64,000 bases of DNA from Vibrio gigantis (GCF_024347515.1 NZ_AP025492.1:1054001-1118000), one strand, 5' to 3'; shown: positions 17,999 through 27,048, counted from the first letter of the stretch. The notes: generated from the letters alone by a model not told the origin. Translations and numbers: made by a program.

Positions 17999-18598
17999 AT
18001 GAGCTCTCAATTAATGCTGGCGTTCTTGCTATTTTCAACATCAATTGCAATTACACCTGGGGCAGGCAATATCGCATTACTTGGGATTTCAAGTCGTTAT
18101 GGGTTTGCTGCGACTTTACCTTTTATCTCTGGGAACGCTGTTGGCATCATCATCGTACTGGCCGGTTCCAGTGTCGGTTTGGTAAGCCTATTTACCCTTT
18201 ATCCAGATCTATACAACATTTTGAAATATGCAGGCGCGGCTTATTTGCTGTTCATGGCGTGGTCGATTGCGAACATGCAAATCGAAGAAAGCACTGTCGA
18301 TAATCGCTCGGGTTTCATGTCTGGCGTATTGGTGCAGGTGTTGAATCCTAAAGGTTGGATTGCTTCATTAACCGTGTTCTCACAGTTCATCACTCCTAAT
18401 GCAGATTACTTGATTCAAGTGGTGACCATTATCGCGGGCATGGTTATTACTGGTGTACCGTGCATGTTGGTGTGGGCGTATTGTGGCACCATGCTTAAAA
18501 AGCTACTGCAATCACCAAAACAGATGATGTTTGTGAACCGCTGTTTGGGTGGCAGCCTCGCTCTTGTTGTTGCTTTCATGCTTTATCAACCGGCATAA
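17999..18598 (+). CDS. LysE/RhtB-family amino-acid exporter
   Basis: A 199-residue protein with six predicted membrane helices and the family opening 'TSIAITPGAGNIALLGISSRYG', plus 'GVLVQVLNPKGWIASLTVF' in the third/fourth helix. These carriers expel amino acids or analogues by proton exchange. It is divergent from an Lrp-type regulator. The substrate is not identified. Confidence 0.88.
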   Translation: MSSQLMLAFLLFSTSIAITPGAGNIALLGISSRYGFAATLPFISGNAVGIIIVLAGSSVGLVSLFTLYPDLYNILKYAGAAYLLFMAWSIANMQIEESTVDNRSGFMSGVLVQVLNPKGWIASLTVFSQFITPNADYLIQVVTIIAGMVITGVPCMLVWAYCGTMLKKLLQSPKQMMFVNRCLGGSLALVVAFMLYQPA

Positions 18599-18608
18599 AA
18601 ATTACAAA

Positions 18609-18641
18609 TAAAAAAACCACTCCTAAATCCATAGGAGTGGT
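18609..18641 (-). terminator. Terminator of the ahpCF unit
   Basis: ACCACTCCT and AGGAGTGGT form a 9-bp stem with an 8-base loop. Read on the minus strand, the stem is followed by TTTTTTTATTTG, so it terminates ahpF; on the plus strand no T-run follows. Confidence 0.85.
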
Positions 18642-18736
18642 GTCTAAATGTCGACTAAATGGTTAACAATAATTAGTAAGTTACTAATAACTCGTAAGTT
18701 AACAAGAACGTTTTAAGGAATGTTTGCTTAAAAGAT

Positions 18737-20329
18737 TTAAGCGGTTTCAGCCTCTTTAACCGGAGCTGAGTTACGGATTAGGTAGTCAAATGCGCCTAAG
18801 CTTGCTTTCGCACCTTCACCCATCGCAATGATGATCTGTTTGTAAGGTACTGTTGTTACATCGCCTGCTGCAAACACACCTTTCATCGATGTTGCGCCAT
18901 GAGCGTTAATCTCAATCTCACCGCGTGGTGAAAGCTCAACCTTCGAACCTTTCAACCATTCGCTGTTTGGCATCAGGCCGATTTGAACAAAGATACCTGC
19001 TAGCTCGATCTGTTTAAGTTCGTCGGTGTTGCGGTCTTTGTATTCCAGACCTGTTACACGGTTGCCATCACCAATCACTTGCGTTGTTTGCGCCATCTTG
19101 ATGATTTCGATGTTTGGTGTCGCGTTTGCTTTGTCGATAAGTACTTGGTCAGCGCGTAGTGTGTCTGCAAATTCAAGTACCGTTACGTGTTCAACAATAC
19201 CCGCTAGGTCTATCGCTGCTTCGATACCTGAGTTACCGCCACCAATAACCGCTGTTTTCTTACCTTTGAACAGTGGTCCGTCACAGTGTGGGCAGTAAGC
19301 CACGCCTTTATTGCGGTACTCTTGCTCACCCGGAACGTTCATTTCACGCCAGCGTGCACCTGTACTTGTGATAACAGAGCGAGCACGTAGTGTTGCGCCA
19401 CTTTCTAATTCAACGTGGATGTAGCCGTCTTTCGTGTCTTCTGCAGCAATGATGTTCGCAGCACGCTGTTCAGTCATTACTTCTACACCGTACTCTTTTA
19501 CGTGCTCTTCTAGGCTAGCCACTAGCTTAGGGCCGGTTGTCGCTTTCACAGAGATAAAGTTTTCAATCGCCATGGTATCCATTACCTGACCGCCGAATCG
19601 GTCAGCAACTACGCCAGTGCGAATGCCTTTACGTGCTGCGTAAATCGCTGCTGAAGAACCCGCAGGGCCGCCACCTACCACCAATACATCAAACGGTGCT
19701 TGTTGATTTAGGTTTGCCGCTTTCTTTTCCGCTGCGCCTGAGTCTACTTTATTTAGGATCTCAGCCAGTGACATACGGCCTTGACCGAATAGTTCACCAT
19801 TAATGAATACACTTGGTACCGCCATAATATCGCGAGACTTCACTTCCTCTTGGAATGCAGCGCCATCAATCATGGTTGTCTTAATCAGAGGGTTAATCGC
19901 TGACATCATATTGAATGCCTGAACCACTTCTGGACAGTTTTGGCACGATAGTGAGATGAAAATTTCTACATTAAGCTCTTGATCTAAATCTTTAATTTGC
20001 TCGATTACATCAGCTTCAAGCTTGATAGGGTGACCACCACTGTGAAGCAGTGCCAGTACCAGTGACGTGAACTCGTGACCCATTGGTAAACCCGCAAAAC
20101 CGATCGCAGTGCCTTTCTCTTGGTTCACTACCTGCATGATAGGGCTGCGCGTGCTTGCGCTATCATCGCGAGTTACTTCAATTTTGTCGGTTAAAGACGC
20201 GATATCGTTCGCTAGGTCTTGGAGTTTGTTTGCGGTATCGCTGTCATCTAGGCTCAGCACTAACTGAACATTGGTTTTTAAGTTTTCTAGGTATGCTTTT
20301 AGCTGCTGCTTCATTGCTTGATCTAACAT
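18737..20329 (-). CDS. ahpF: Alkyl hydroperoxide reductase subunit F
   Basis: NADH-dependent flavoprotein that re-reduces AhpC. The 530-residue protein has the double thioredoxin-like N-terminal domain with redox pair 'CQNCPE', then a thioredoxin-reductase-like module with FAD loop '[16 protein letters not shown]', the second CxxC in 'YCPHCDG', NADH loop '[12 protein letters not shown]', and '[15 protein letters not shown]'. The open frame continues to 20410, but the ATG at 20329 (MLDQAMKQQ...) has AGG seven bases upstream and matches the family start. It follows ahpC by 199 bases containing a GC-rich hairpin. Confidence 0.96.
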   Translation of the reverse strand: MLDQAMKQQLKAYLENLKTNVQLVLSLDDSDTANKLQDLANDIASLTDKIEVTRDDSASTRSPIMQVVNQEKGTAIGFAGLPMGHEFTSLVLALLHSGGHPIKLEADVIEQIKDLDQELNVEIFISLSCQNCPEVVQAFNMMSAINPLIKTTMIDGAAFQEEVKSRDIMAVPSVFINGELFGQGRMSLAEILNKVDSGAAEKKAANLNQQAPFDVLVVGGGPAGSSAAIYAARKGIRTGVVADRFGGQVMDTMAIENFISVKATTGPKLVASLEEHVKEYGVEVMTEQRAANIIAAEDTKDGYIHVELESGATLRARSVITSTGARWREMNVPGEQEYRNKGVAYCPHCDGPLFKGKKTAVIGGGNSGIEAAIDLAGIVEHVTVLEFADTLRADQVLIDKANATPNIEIIKMAQTTQVIGDGNRVTGLEYKDRNTDELKQIELAGIFVQIGLMPNSEWLKGSKVELSPRGEIEINAHGATSMKGVFAAGDVTTVPYKQIIIAMGEGAKASLGAFDYLIRNSAPVKEAETA

Positions 20330-20448
20330 AATCGTGCCTGCTCTTAAATTCTGTGTCTTGGTATTAACCAATACCTTCTTGCTGAAAAAGGAAAATAAAA
20401 AGGGGCGCAAGTCGGCAAATATTGTGATGTTGATGGTTTGAAAAGGGT

Positions 20449-20488
20449 GGCGCGCAACTGCCCTTTAGGAGGGAGGCCGAAGCGCGCC
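20449..20488 (-). terminator. Intercistronic attenuator-like hairpin between ahpC and ahpF
   Basis: GGCGCGC and GCGCGCC form a 7-bp all-GC stem enclosing a smaller CCCT/AGGG stem. It lies between ahpC and ahpF and probably lowers ahpF expression relative to ahpC, which is needed in much larger amounts. No long T-run follows. Confidence 0.5.
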
Positions 20489-20528
20489 TGTAGAACCGTT
20501 TTATTTGTTCCTTTTAGCTAGGCTTAGA

Positions 20529-21086
20529 TTAAATCTTGCCTACTAGGTCTAGAGATGGAGCTAGAGTCTCTTCACCTTCTTTCCATTTAGCTGGGCAAAC
20601 TTCACCTGGGTTAGCGGCTACGTATTGTGCTGCTTTAACCTTGCGTAGTAAGTCTTCAGCGTCACGGCCGATACCTTCAGCAGTGATTTCCATTGCTTGG
20701 ATAACGCCTTCTGGGTCGATTAGGAACGTAGCACGGTCTGCTAGGCCTTGACCTTCACGCATAACGTTGAAGTTGTTTGTGATGTTTCCTGTTTGGTCAC
20801 CTACCATGAAGTATTCGATAGTGCCGATTTTGTCAGAAGTATCGTGCCATGCTTTGTGAGAGAAGTGCGTGTCAGTTGATACTGAGTAAACTTCTACACC
20901 GCGAGATTGAAGCTCTGCGTATTTGTCTTGTAGGTCAACTAGCTCAGTTGGACATACAAACGTGAAGTCTGCTGGGTAGAAGAAGAATACTGCCCACTTG
21001 CCTTTAACGTCTTGCTCAGTGATTTCTACGAATTCGCCGTTTTTGAATGCTGTTGCGTTGAATGGTTTGATTTCTGTGTTGATCAT
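20529..21086 (-). CDS. ahpC: Alkyl hydroperoxide reductase peroxiredoxin subunit
   Basis: A 185-residue typical 2-Cys peroxiredoxin that reduces H2O2 and organic peroxides in the cytoplasm. The peroxidatic cysteine is Cys45 in '[11 protein letters not shown]' and the resolving cysteine lies near residue 165 in '[10 protein letters not shown]'. '[16 protein letters not shown]' and the C-terminal '[11 protein letters not shown]' are standard for AhpC. It is transcribed with ahpF, and an OxyR-type site lies 86-122 nt upstream of the start. Confidence 0.97.
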   Translation of the reverse strand: MINTEIKPFNATAFKNGEFVEITEQDVKGKWAVFFFYPADFTFVCPTELVDLQDKYAELQSRGVEVYSVSTDTHFSHKAWHDTSDKIGTIEYFMVGDQTGNITNNFNVMREGQGLADRATFLIDPEGVIQAMEITAEGIGRDAEDLLRKVKAAQYVAANPGEVCPAKWKEGEETLAPSLDLVGKI

Positions 21087-21527
21087 GTTTTGACTCTCTT
21101 TCTAATTTATAGTGTTTAACGCTATCCCGCGTCGATGGAGATATATTGCATCCGCACCGAAAATTAGTGAAATCGGACATTTCTATAGATTCAATAGGTG
21201 ATTCCTATCTTTGAAAGAAGAAAGCTATCGACAAAAACTATCAAACGTCGGCAACACCCGATTAGAGCAGCTAAGTTCTTTAGGTCGTTCTCAATATTGG
21301 GCCTATCTCTATTAGCGCGAGCGCCTATGTATAGTGTGAGTACCTATGTAGCGTTCCTTGAAGTGGGTTAGGAGCTCATTGGTGTGGTAAATAACAATAA
21401 ATTATCATTGATATAATTTATGATAATTTTATTTAATCAGCATCTCTCCATATACTCTCTTCATCGAAACGAGATACCGAAGCTAGACTTCGAAAAGCAC
21501 AGAATAAAAAACGAATTGGAGAAAGTT
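21087..21527. promoter_or_regulatory. Divergent region between ahpC and the glyoxalase-like gene
   Basis: This 441-base gap holds the OxyR-type site at 21172-21208 and the promoters of both divergent genes. An in-frame extension of the plus-strand gene reaches back to 21420 but has no ribosome-binding site. Nothing else was recognised. Confidence 0.6.
21172..21208 (-). promoter_or_regulatory. OxyR binding site upstream of ahpC
   Basis: Four tetramers spaced by seven bases each, ATCG-N7-CTAT-N7-ATAG-N7-CTAT, match the OxyR tetramer consensus (ATAG-N7-CTAT-N7-ATAG-N7-CTAT) at 15 of 16 core bases. The position fits activation of ahpC from just upstream of its promoter. No oxyR gene is in the window. 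Confidence 0.8.
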
Positions 21528-22019
21528 ATGAAAATGAATCACGTAGGCATCATGGTAGGCGACATGGATCAAGCAGTAGAGTTTTACACTAAGGCTCTAG
21601 GTTTAAGAATCGTAATGAACAACACTAAAGTGATGGAAGAACGCGAATCAGCAATCGGCCGCATGTGTATCGCTGTATTTGGTGAAGGTTTCAAAGGCTT
21701 CAACATTGCTCACCTAGTAACTTCAGACGGTATCGGTGTTGAGCTATTCGAAATGGTTGACCGTGAAGAGCGTCATAACGTCGACTTCTCTCGCCTAGGC
21801 ATTTTCCACTTCTGTCTACAGCTTCCAAAAGAGCAATTTGATTCAGCTATCAAACGTGTAGAAGAGTTTGGCGGTAAAGTACGTATGGACATTCACCGTT
21901 ACCACCCAGAAGACGAGCTAAAACAAGCACAAATGGTTTACCTAGAAGACCCGTTTGGCAACCTATTCGAATTCTACTCTCACTCATACGAAGATACGTA
22001 CGCGACAGATTACGAGTAA
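21528..22019 (+). CDS. Glyoxalase-I-like VOC protein
   Basis: A 163-residue VOC protein. The open frame goes back to 21420, but the ATG at 21528 has GGAG seven bases upstream and starts the fold directly ('MKMNHVGIMVGDMDQAVEFY'). The four metal-ligand positions of glyoxalase I look occupied: His5, a Glu in 'GIGVELFEM', a His in 'GIFHFCLQL' and a Glu in 'DPFGNLFEFY'. Annotation as lactoylglutathione lyase is therefore possible, but the insert around 'REERHNVDFSRL' differs from classical GloA and the substrate is open. It ends in one of four related terminators. Confidence 0.82.
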   Translation: MKMNHVGIMVGDMDQAVEFYTKALGLRIVMNNTKVMEERESAIGRMCIAVFGEGFKGFNIAHLVTSDGIGVELFEMVDREERHNVDFSRLGIFHFCLQLPKEQFDSAIKRVEEFGGKVRMDIHRYHPEDELKQAQMVYLEDPFGNLFEFYSHSYEDTYATDYE

Positions 22020-22065
22020 TCGCGTTACTGCCTTCCATAAGGTAGAAAACCGAACACCCCCAAAG

Positions 22066-22094
22066 AGGATTGGTAGAGATACCAATCCTTTTTT
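22066..22094 (+). terminator. Terminator, GGATTGGTA class, copy 1
   Basis: AGGATTGGTA and TACCAATCCT form a perfect 10-bp stem with loop GAGA, followed by TTTTTTG. Nearly the same hairpin recurs at 24339, 25542 and, in variant form, 38527. Confidence 0.9.
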
Positions 22095-22156
22095 GTGTTT
22101 GGGCTGTATGTGATTGTGCTGGCTCCACTCCCAGAGCTTAGAGTTGAGAGCCAAGA

Positions 22157-23371
22157 TCAATAGCTGAGATAGTCCATCACTTGAATTAACTGTATGCGTA
22201 TCTCATTGGTGGTCTGACTGTGCCAATAACCCAATGCAAAAGATAACAGAGGAATGCCGAACATTATCATTAGCACTAAAACGAGAAGATATTTAGATGA
22301 TAATTGCCAACCATTGCGTGTCTTTAGTCCAAGCGCTTGCTTATTTGGACATGCAGCAACACAGCGTAAACAAGCTTGGCACTCATCCGTTCGAATCTGT
22401 TTAGCGGTATGAATAATAATATTAGAAGGACATGCGCGAGTGCATTTGCTGCAATTCAGATTATCTTTCTCATTTAAACAATGCTTAGTGTCTCGGCGAA
22501 TCTTAAATGGGCTAAGCAGACTTGTTATCCCGAGTAGGGCACCATAAGGGCAAAAGTATCGGCAGAAAGCACGTTGTCGCCATGCTGACATCAATAGAAT
22601 GACGGCTAAAACACCAAGAGTAATCATTCCAGGCTCAACGAATACCCAAGCGGTTTTTACATCAGCGATTTTATGGTAATTGCCATTGAGGTAATAAGTC
22701 AGGCTCGCGACAGGCATTCCTACTGAAATAAAGGTGAAGAAAGCCAACAGTAAGTACTTCATCATACGTAATGGCCAGTCGAGCCAAACTGGCGGCAAAT
22801 ACGCTTTCTTGACGAACTTTAAGCGTAATTTATAAAGATATTCCCCAGCGAGACCTAGCGGACAAATCCAACCACAAAAGGCACGCTTACAAACAATCCC
22901 AGTCACTAACACAGTCACGAGCATGACAGCACCTGCCGGATGAGTTTGATCCCAAAATCCAATAGAGAAGATAGTCTTAAGTTGAATGGCCGCAGCAATA
23001 GGTAAGAAAGCATCCGTAACATCAGGTCGCATGAAGCTTGGAGATATTTGATGAACAAGCAGCCATGTGTGAAGGGTGTACTGGATAGCTACTAGAAATA
23101 ATGAAAGTGCCATCGCATGTTGGCTGGCTTGACGCAAAACATTTGTCTTAGATGAAGCCGTGATTATGGTCGGTTTAAAGTAAAAAATCGAAGAGATGAC
23201 AACCACCGCCAATGACAGAGCAATGAGCAGAGGCCAATAGGCTGCACTAAGTACCGCTGTGATGAGAATGCAGGACGTTATTATGCTACCGAGCTTTTTA
23301 CCGCTAGTGTAGAGAACACAAATGCTATAAATCAATGCAAGCATTAAGGTAAAGGATTCAATAAAAGTCAT
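22157..23371 (-). CDS. Membrane-bound polyferredoxin (NapH/NosR/CcoG-like)
   Basis: A 404-residue inner-membrane protein with about seven or eight helices. Two cysteine motifs of the NapH/NosR type follow membrane helices ('CKRAFCGWICPLG' and 'CRYFCPYGALLG'). Two [4Fe-4S] ferredoxin clusters follow on the cytoplasmic side ('CSKCTRACPSN' and 'CQACLRCVAACPN'), then a last helix. Such proteins pass electrons between quinols and periplasmic or cytoplasmic redox partners. The usual partners (nap, nos or cco genes) are absent here, so the acceptor is unknown. Confidence 0.85.
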   Translation of the reverse strand: MTFIESFTLMLALIYSICVLYTSGKKLGSIITSCILITAVLSAAYWPLLIALSLAVVVISSIFYFKPTIITASSKTNVLRQASQHAMALSLFLVAIQYTLHTWLLVHQISPSFMRPDVTDAFLPIAAAIQLKTIFSIGFWDQTHPAGAVMLVTVLVTGIVCKRAFCGWICPLGLAGEYLYKLRLKFVKKAYLPPVWLDWPLRMMKYLLLAFFTFISVGMPVASLTYYLNGNYHKIADVKTAWVFVEPGMITLGVLAVILLMSAWRQRAFCRYFCPYGALLGITSLLSPFKIRRDTKHCLNEKDNLNCSKCTRACPSNIIIHTAKQIRTDECQACLRCVAACPNKQALGLKTRNGWQLSSKYLLVLVLMIMFGIPLLSFALGYWHSQTTNEIRIQLIQVMDYLSY

Positions 23372-23852
23372 ATAGCCACCGTTTCATTACAGAGTGGTAC
23401 TATAAATCGCATTTAAGAGCATGTCTGACGATTAATGAGCTAACTTATCTATCTTTGATATGAGTTAATTTTCATCAATATTTCGCCTAACCATTTGGGG
23501 TGATTTTTAATAACGTTAGCTGGGTTTATTAATAAATTGAACAGAGTTGATTGATAGCCAACCAGCTTTTTTGGAGTGAAGGAGGAGAATCTTCAAATCA
23601 GAATAGGGCACAACTCAATCTGCATTCGAGTGTTCTTTGAACCGTGGTTTATCTGCGTTGAATGATTAATAAATAAGCAGCCTCAACTCTTTGTTAAATC
23701 TGACGTTTTGAAGATAAAACCTTTCATGAATATGACGGAAGAAAACGTACTTCATGAAAACATTCTGCACACATACTGGATGGTAGTCTTTGCTGAGCAG
23801 TGACTATACTCAGCATTACATGGCGAACCAAAACACAACGAAAACAGAGAAA
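23372..23852. other. Non-coding gap between polyferredoxin and RlpA-like genes
   Basis: About 480 bases, AT-rich, between divergent genes. It should hold both promoters; a TATACT box near 23804 could serve the RlpA-like gene. No convincing open frame, repeat or RNA gene was recognised. Confidence 0.5.
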
Positions 23853-24305
23853 ATGCACAGATTAGCGCACCCAAATTATATGAAAAAACTACATATCATC
23901 TTTACCGCTCTTATTCTTATGATATTAGCCGGATGCACCTCAACGTCGGCGGTCGGCAGTTCTAAAACAAAGGAATATGCCAAGTCACATGCTTTGACTG
24001 GTAAAGCTTCTTGGTATGGTGATAAGTTCCATGGAAAGCTCACAGCAAGTGGTGAGACGTATAATATGAATGCTTATACGGCAGCGCATAAAACCTTAGC
24101 CTTTGGCACTATCGTGAGAGTGACCAATACAGCCAATAACAAGTCTGTCGATGTGAAAATTAATGACCGAGGCCCTTATGTAAAAGGCCGAGTGATCGAC
24201 CTTTCACACAAAGCATTTGCAAAAATCGGCAACGTTAAGCAAGGCACAGTTCCTGTCAGAATCGAGATTGTTGATGACAGTAATACCTTTAGGTACAAGC
24301 ACTAA
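23853..24305 (+). CDS. RlpA-like lipoprotein with a double-psi beta-barrel
   Basis: A short RlpA-family protein. Its signal peptide ends in the lipobox 'LAGC', so it is probably anchored to the outer membrane. The DPBB domain follows, with the family signature '[19 protein letters not shown]', the '[11 protein letters not shown]'-like segment and the catalytic-type '[16 protein letters not shown]'. RlpA proteins are septal lytic transglycosylases acting on denuded glycan. Classical RlpA ends in a SPOR domain, which is missing here. Start choice is uncertain: the ATG at 23853 has AGAG upstream, the ATG at 23880 starts the signal peptide directly, and the open frame goes back to a TTG at 23790. 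Confidence 0.85.
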   Translation: MHRLAHPNYMKKLHIIFTALILMILAGCTSTSAVGSSKTKEYAKSHALTGKASWYGDKFHGKLTASGETYNMNAYTAAHKTLAFGTIVRVTNTANNKSVDVKINDRGPYVKGRVIDLSHKAFAKIGNVKQGTVPVRIEIVDDSNTFRYKH

Positions 24306-24338
24306 CTGCCTCTAAGCCTGCAGTGGTTTGTGAAACTC

Positions 24339-24368
24339 AAGGATTGGTAGAGATACTGATCCTTTTTT
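24339..24368 (+). terminator. Terminator, GGATTGGTA class, copy 2
   Basis: AAGGATTGGTA pairs with TACTGATCCTT through two G-U wobbles, loop GAGA, then TTTTTT. The substitutions relative to the copies at 22066 and 25542 keep the stem, so the RNA structure rather than the DNA sequence is conserved. Confidence 0.88.
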
Positions 24369-24507
24369 GTTTTTTGGGAAACCTAACGAGATCTAAATTA
24401 CATTTCGTTACTTACTGAAGTAAATCTGAAATATTACTGACACGGTTCTGAAATTTTTCAAGGCTAGCGTATGGGGTTCTAAAACGAATCCAAATAAGGA
24501 AATATCC

Positions 24508-25521
24508 GTGAAGCTAACACCTGTCGTTGCTGCCGTAATCATGTCTTTCAGTTCAGCAAGTTTTGCTTTTAGCCTGCAACAATCTGCCAATGAAAACAGT
24601 GAAGATCTCGTATGGACGGGGCACCTTAGCCCAGACAGCGACACGGTAATGTCTGCGATGCTCGCGGCTCATATCTATGGCGGTACGGCGACAGTGCCTG
24701 AGCCTATCAACCCTGAATCGACGTTCATCTTGAATTACTGCAATGCTGAATCTCCACGTGTAGAGAAAGATTACTCTTCATATCGAGTGGGGCTGGTGGA
24801 TTTCAACCAAGTGACTCAATTAGCACCAACCATCGATCAATCAGCTATTGTGGCTGTGGTCGATCACCATGCGATTGGTGGCTCACCGATTAATACGCCT
24901 CAAATTGTTGAGATGGATATTCGAGGTTGGGGTTCAGCTGCAACTATTCTGGCTGACAACGCTGAAAAGCTCGATGTGACATTACCCAAACACCTTGCTT
25001 GTGTTGGCTTAGGCGCGATTCTCTCTGATACCGTGGTATTCCAATCAGCAACCACGACAGAGCGCGATCGTGAATACGCAGAGAAACTGGCAAAGGTTGC
25101 AGGCATTTCAGATATCGAAGACTTCGGCCAACAGATGTTGATTGCTAAATCCGATCTTAGCCACCTTTCATCTGAAACCATTCTGACGCTGGATTACAAA
25201 AACTTTAAATACGGTGGAAAACAGGTGGGTATCGGTGTGGCTGAAACACTAACCGCTCAACAACTGATTGACCGTAAAGACGAGCTTTTGGCAGCAATGA
25301 AGGCATACAAAGAAGAGAATGGGCTAGACCATTTGTTCTTCTCAATCACAGACACTAAGAACAAAGAAGCAAACTTACTTTGGGTAGATGAAAGCGACTA
25401 TCAGGTCATCAAATCCGCTTTCAACGCTGAACCGACAAGCGATATGTTGACTCTGGAGGGGGTCACCTCGCGCAAACGCCAGATTGGCCCTGCGGTACAA
25501 AAGGCAATTGAGAGCTTGTAA
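24508..25521 (+). CDS. Family II (Mn-dependent) inorganic pyrophosphatase, apparently exported
   Basis: A 337-residue DHH-family protein. Family II pyrophosphatase motifs are in order: 'GHLSPDSDT' (residues about 38-46), 'DFNQ', 'VDHH' (about 119-122), 'GLGAILSDT', and the C-terminal substrate loop 'SRKRQIGP' near residue 323. The enzyme hydrolyses pyrophosphate to phosphate. The protein starts with 'MKLTPVVAAVIMSFSSASFA', a good Sec signal peptide, so it should act in the periplasm, which is unusual for a family known as cytoplasmic. The start is GTG at 24508 with AAGGA seven bases upstream. It is monocistronic and ends in a terminator. Confidence 0.88.
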   Translation: MKLTPVVAAVIMSFSSASFAFSLQQSANENSEDLVWTGHLSPDSDTVMSAMLAAHIYGGTATVPEPINPESTFILNYCNAESPRVEKDYSSYRVGLVDFNQVTQLAPTIDQSAIVAVVDHHAIGGSPINTPQIVEMDIRGWGSAATILADNAEKLDVTLPKHLACVGLGAILSDTVVFQSATTTERDREYAEKLAKVAGISDIEDFGQQMLIAKSDLSHLSSETILTLDYKNFKYGGKQVGIGVAETLTAQQLIDRKDELLAAMKAYKEENGLDHLFFSITDTKNKEANLLWVDESDYQVIKSAFNAEPTSDMLTLEGVTSRKRQIGPAVQKAIESL

Positions 25522-25541
25522 GTATTAAGAGAGTTTGGGAG

Positions 25542-25571
25542 AGGGATTGGTAGAGATACCAATCCCTTTTT
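25542..25571 (+). terminator. Terminator, GGATTGGTA class, copy 3
   Basis: AGGGATTGGTA and TACCAATCCCT form a perfect 11-bp stem with loop GAGA, followed by TTTT. It is almost identical to the terminator at 22066. Confidence 0.9.
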
Positions 25572-25669
25572 GTTTTAGGACTGAATTGGATTTGGACATT
25601 TGTGAGTTAGCAATGAGAGAGTACGCACAACAATAGGTACTAGAACATCGCTTGGTGAGATGCCTAGTC

Positions 25670-26038
25670 TTACTGCCGCAGTACAATTCTGTAATGGTCT
25701 AATTTCGAAACCTTTTCTATATTGTCGAGCATCGTATCTACTACGTCTCTTGTCGTCCAATGCAAGGTTACTAATGAGTTTTCTATCTTTATGTATCCAT
25801 GAGGGCGAGGTGAGGGAACATGAATACTTTCTAGCAACGAATCTAATAGATGCACAACAGCCGCCATTGCCTCACTACACTCATCACACTCACTGAGGTT
25901 TAAACGCCAGCTATGATAGCTAGCCGTTTCGTATGGTGGTTTTTCTTGCAAGGTGCCAAAGAAAATATAACCTTTGGCTTCTCTCAACTTTGGATAGATA
26001 TCGAGAATTTCCCAAATAATTTTCTCTCTTGTTTTCAT
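25670..26038 (-). CDS. Hypothetical protein
   Basis: A 122-residue soluble protein starting 'MKTREKIIWEILDIYPKLRE', not recognised. It has a central 'CDECSEAMAAVVHLLDSLLE' helix and no membrane segment or signal peptide. The ribosome-binding site is weak and base composition is AT-rich like the next gene. It is real mainly because the frame is open and the protein looks compact and amphipathic; it may be part of a transferred patch with the gene at 26311. Confidence 0.5.
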   Translation of the reverse strand: MKTREKIIWEILDIYPKLREAKGYIFFGTLQEKPPYETASYHSWRLNLSECDECSEAMAAVVHLLDSLLESIHVPSPRPHGYIKIENSLVTLHWTTRDVVDTMLDNIEKVSKLDHYRIVLRQ

Positions 26039-26310
26039 ATAAAATGTTATCTCGGCTCTGTTTGATATCTAGTATGGCGTCGTTAACGCCCCTTTATTCC
26101 GCATTACGAGGTTAAAGATGAGATATTTCACGACACACACCACAGCACTATCACTTAACTATTTGTATAGTATAAATAAAGTCGACAGGGTAGATAAGCT
26201 TAAATGGCAGCTTCAATTGAGATTGTAGTCTTCATTTCTGATAGCGTATTTGGCTTGTGCTCTCAAAAAATTTGAAATCATCGTAATAATTTATAAACGT
26301 GGAGTTGCTA

Positions 26311-27048
26311 ATGGATCTTAGTTCATTGAAATCTAACTATGAGTTAGTTTTGAAAGAGCTACACAGTACTGATTTTATCAATGGAGAAGACAGGTATTCA
26401 GGGGTATTTCTACCGTATCCATTCGAACAATACGATTCGGCTCAAAAACGAGTTATGTTAGTAGGAAGAGAGACCGCGAAATGGAATACTTTAAACAACA
26501 AAAATACTATAAAACGTATCGTTGATAAAAATGCTTCTAATAACATTAGAGCTGTCATTGAAGAAGCTTTTGACCGCTATTCTTGGCACTTGTACGACAA
26601 AAAAGGGGGGAATATAAAAACCTCACATCGATCTCACTTTAAGAGATTCTATACAAATTTAGCTAGAAAACTGAATGCTAGTCCTGAAGAGCTTGTGTAT
26701 GCCAACCTTTATGCATGGGACTACAACGGAGCATCTCCATCTAGGCGTGGGAAAGAAGAGTTCACGGTAATTCAACAGCTATCAGCAGATCTTTTGGCTG
26801 AAGCGATCAAGTTTTGCAAACCCGATACCATTGTATTCGCTGTAGGATGCAATCGTAAAAACGACGAGACGATAAAACTCATAATGGATAAACATTTCGG
26901 TGGGTACGAAACGAAAGAGCTTGATAGAAAAAAATACTGGCGATTTTCCAGTAATGGCATGGATTGTTACAGGATCTCTCACCCTAGAGCTAGTTCAAAA
27001 GAACAACAAAACTACCGAAAGTTGGTTATTGATAGAGTAACTGGCTGA
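26311..27048 (+). CDS. Uracil-DNA-glycosylase-superfamily-like protein, uncharacterised
   Basis: A 245-residue protein. An in-frame GTG at 26299 is possible, but the ATG at 26311 has GGAG seven bases upstream. The order of motifs recalls the UDG fold: 'RVMLVGRETAKW' (like the VMLVGEAPG loop), 'YANLYAWDYNG', 'CKPDTIVFAVGCN' (like KPxVIVALG) and 'RISHPRAS' near the C terminus (like the HPS motif). It is rich in Lys and Asn and AT-rich, unlike flanking genes. It may be a diverged glycosylase or an inactive derivative; a defence or mobile-element origin is possible but unsupported by neighbours. Confidence 0.6.
   Translation: MDLSSLKSNYELVLKELHSTDFINGEDRYSGVFLPYPFEQYDSAQKRVMLVGRETAKWNTLNNKNTIKRIVDKNASNNIRAVIEEAFDRYSWHLYDKKGGNIKTSHRSHFKRFYTNLARKLNASPEELVYANLYAWDYNGASPSRRGKEEFTVIQQLSADLLAEAIKFCKPDTIVFAVGCNRKNDETIKLIMDKHFGGYETKELDRKKYWRFSSNGMDCYRISHPRASSKEQQNYRKLVIDRVTG

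Noticed and set aside
25575..25760. Minus-strand frame of 61 codons next to the hypothetical gene at 25670
   Set aside because: It mostly overlaps the 3' part of that gene in another frame, with no start signal; considered as a frameshifted tail but nothing supports it.
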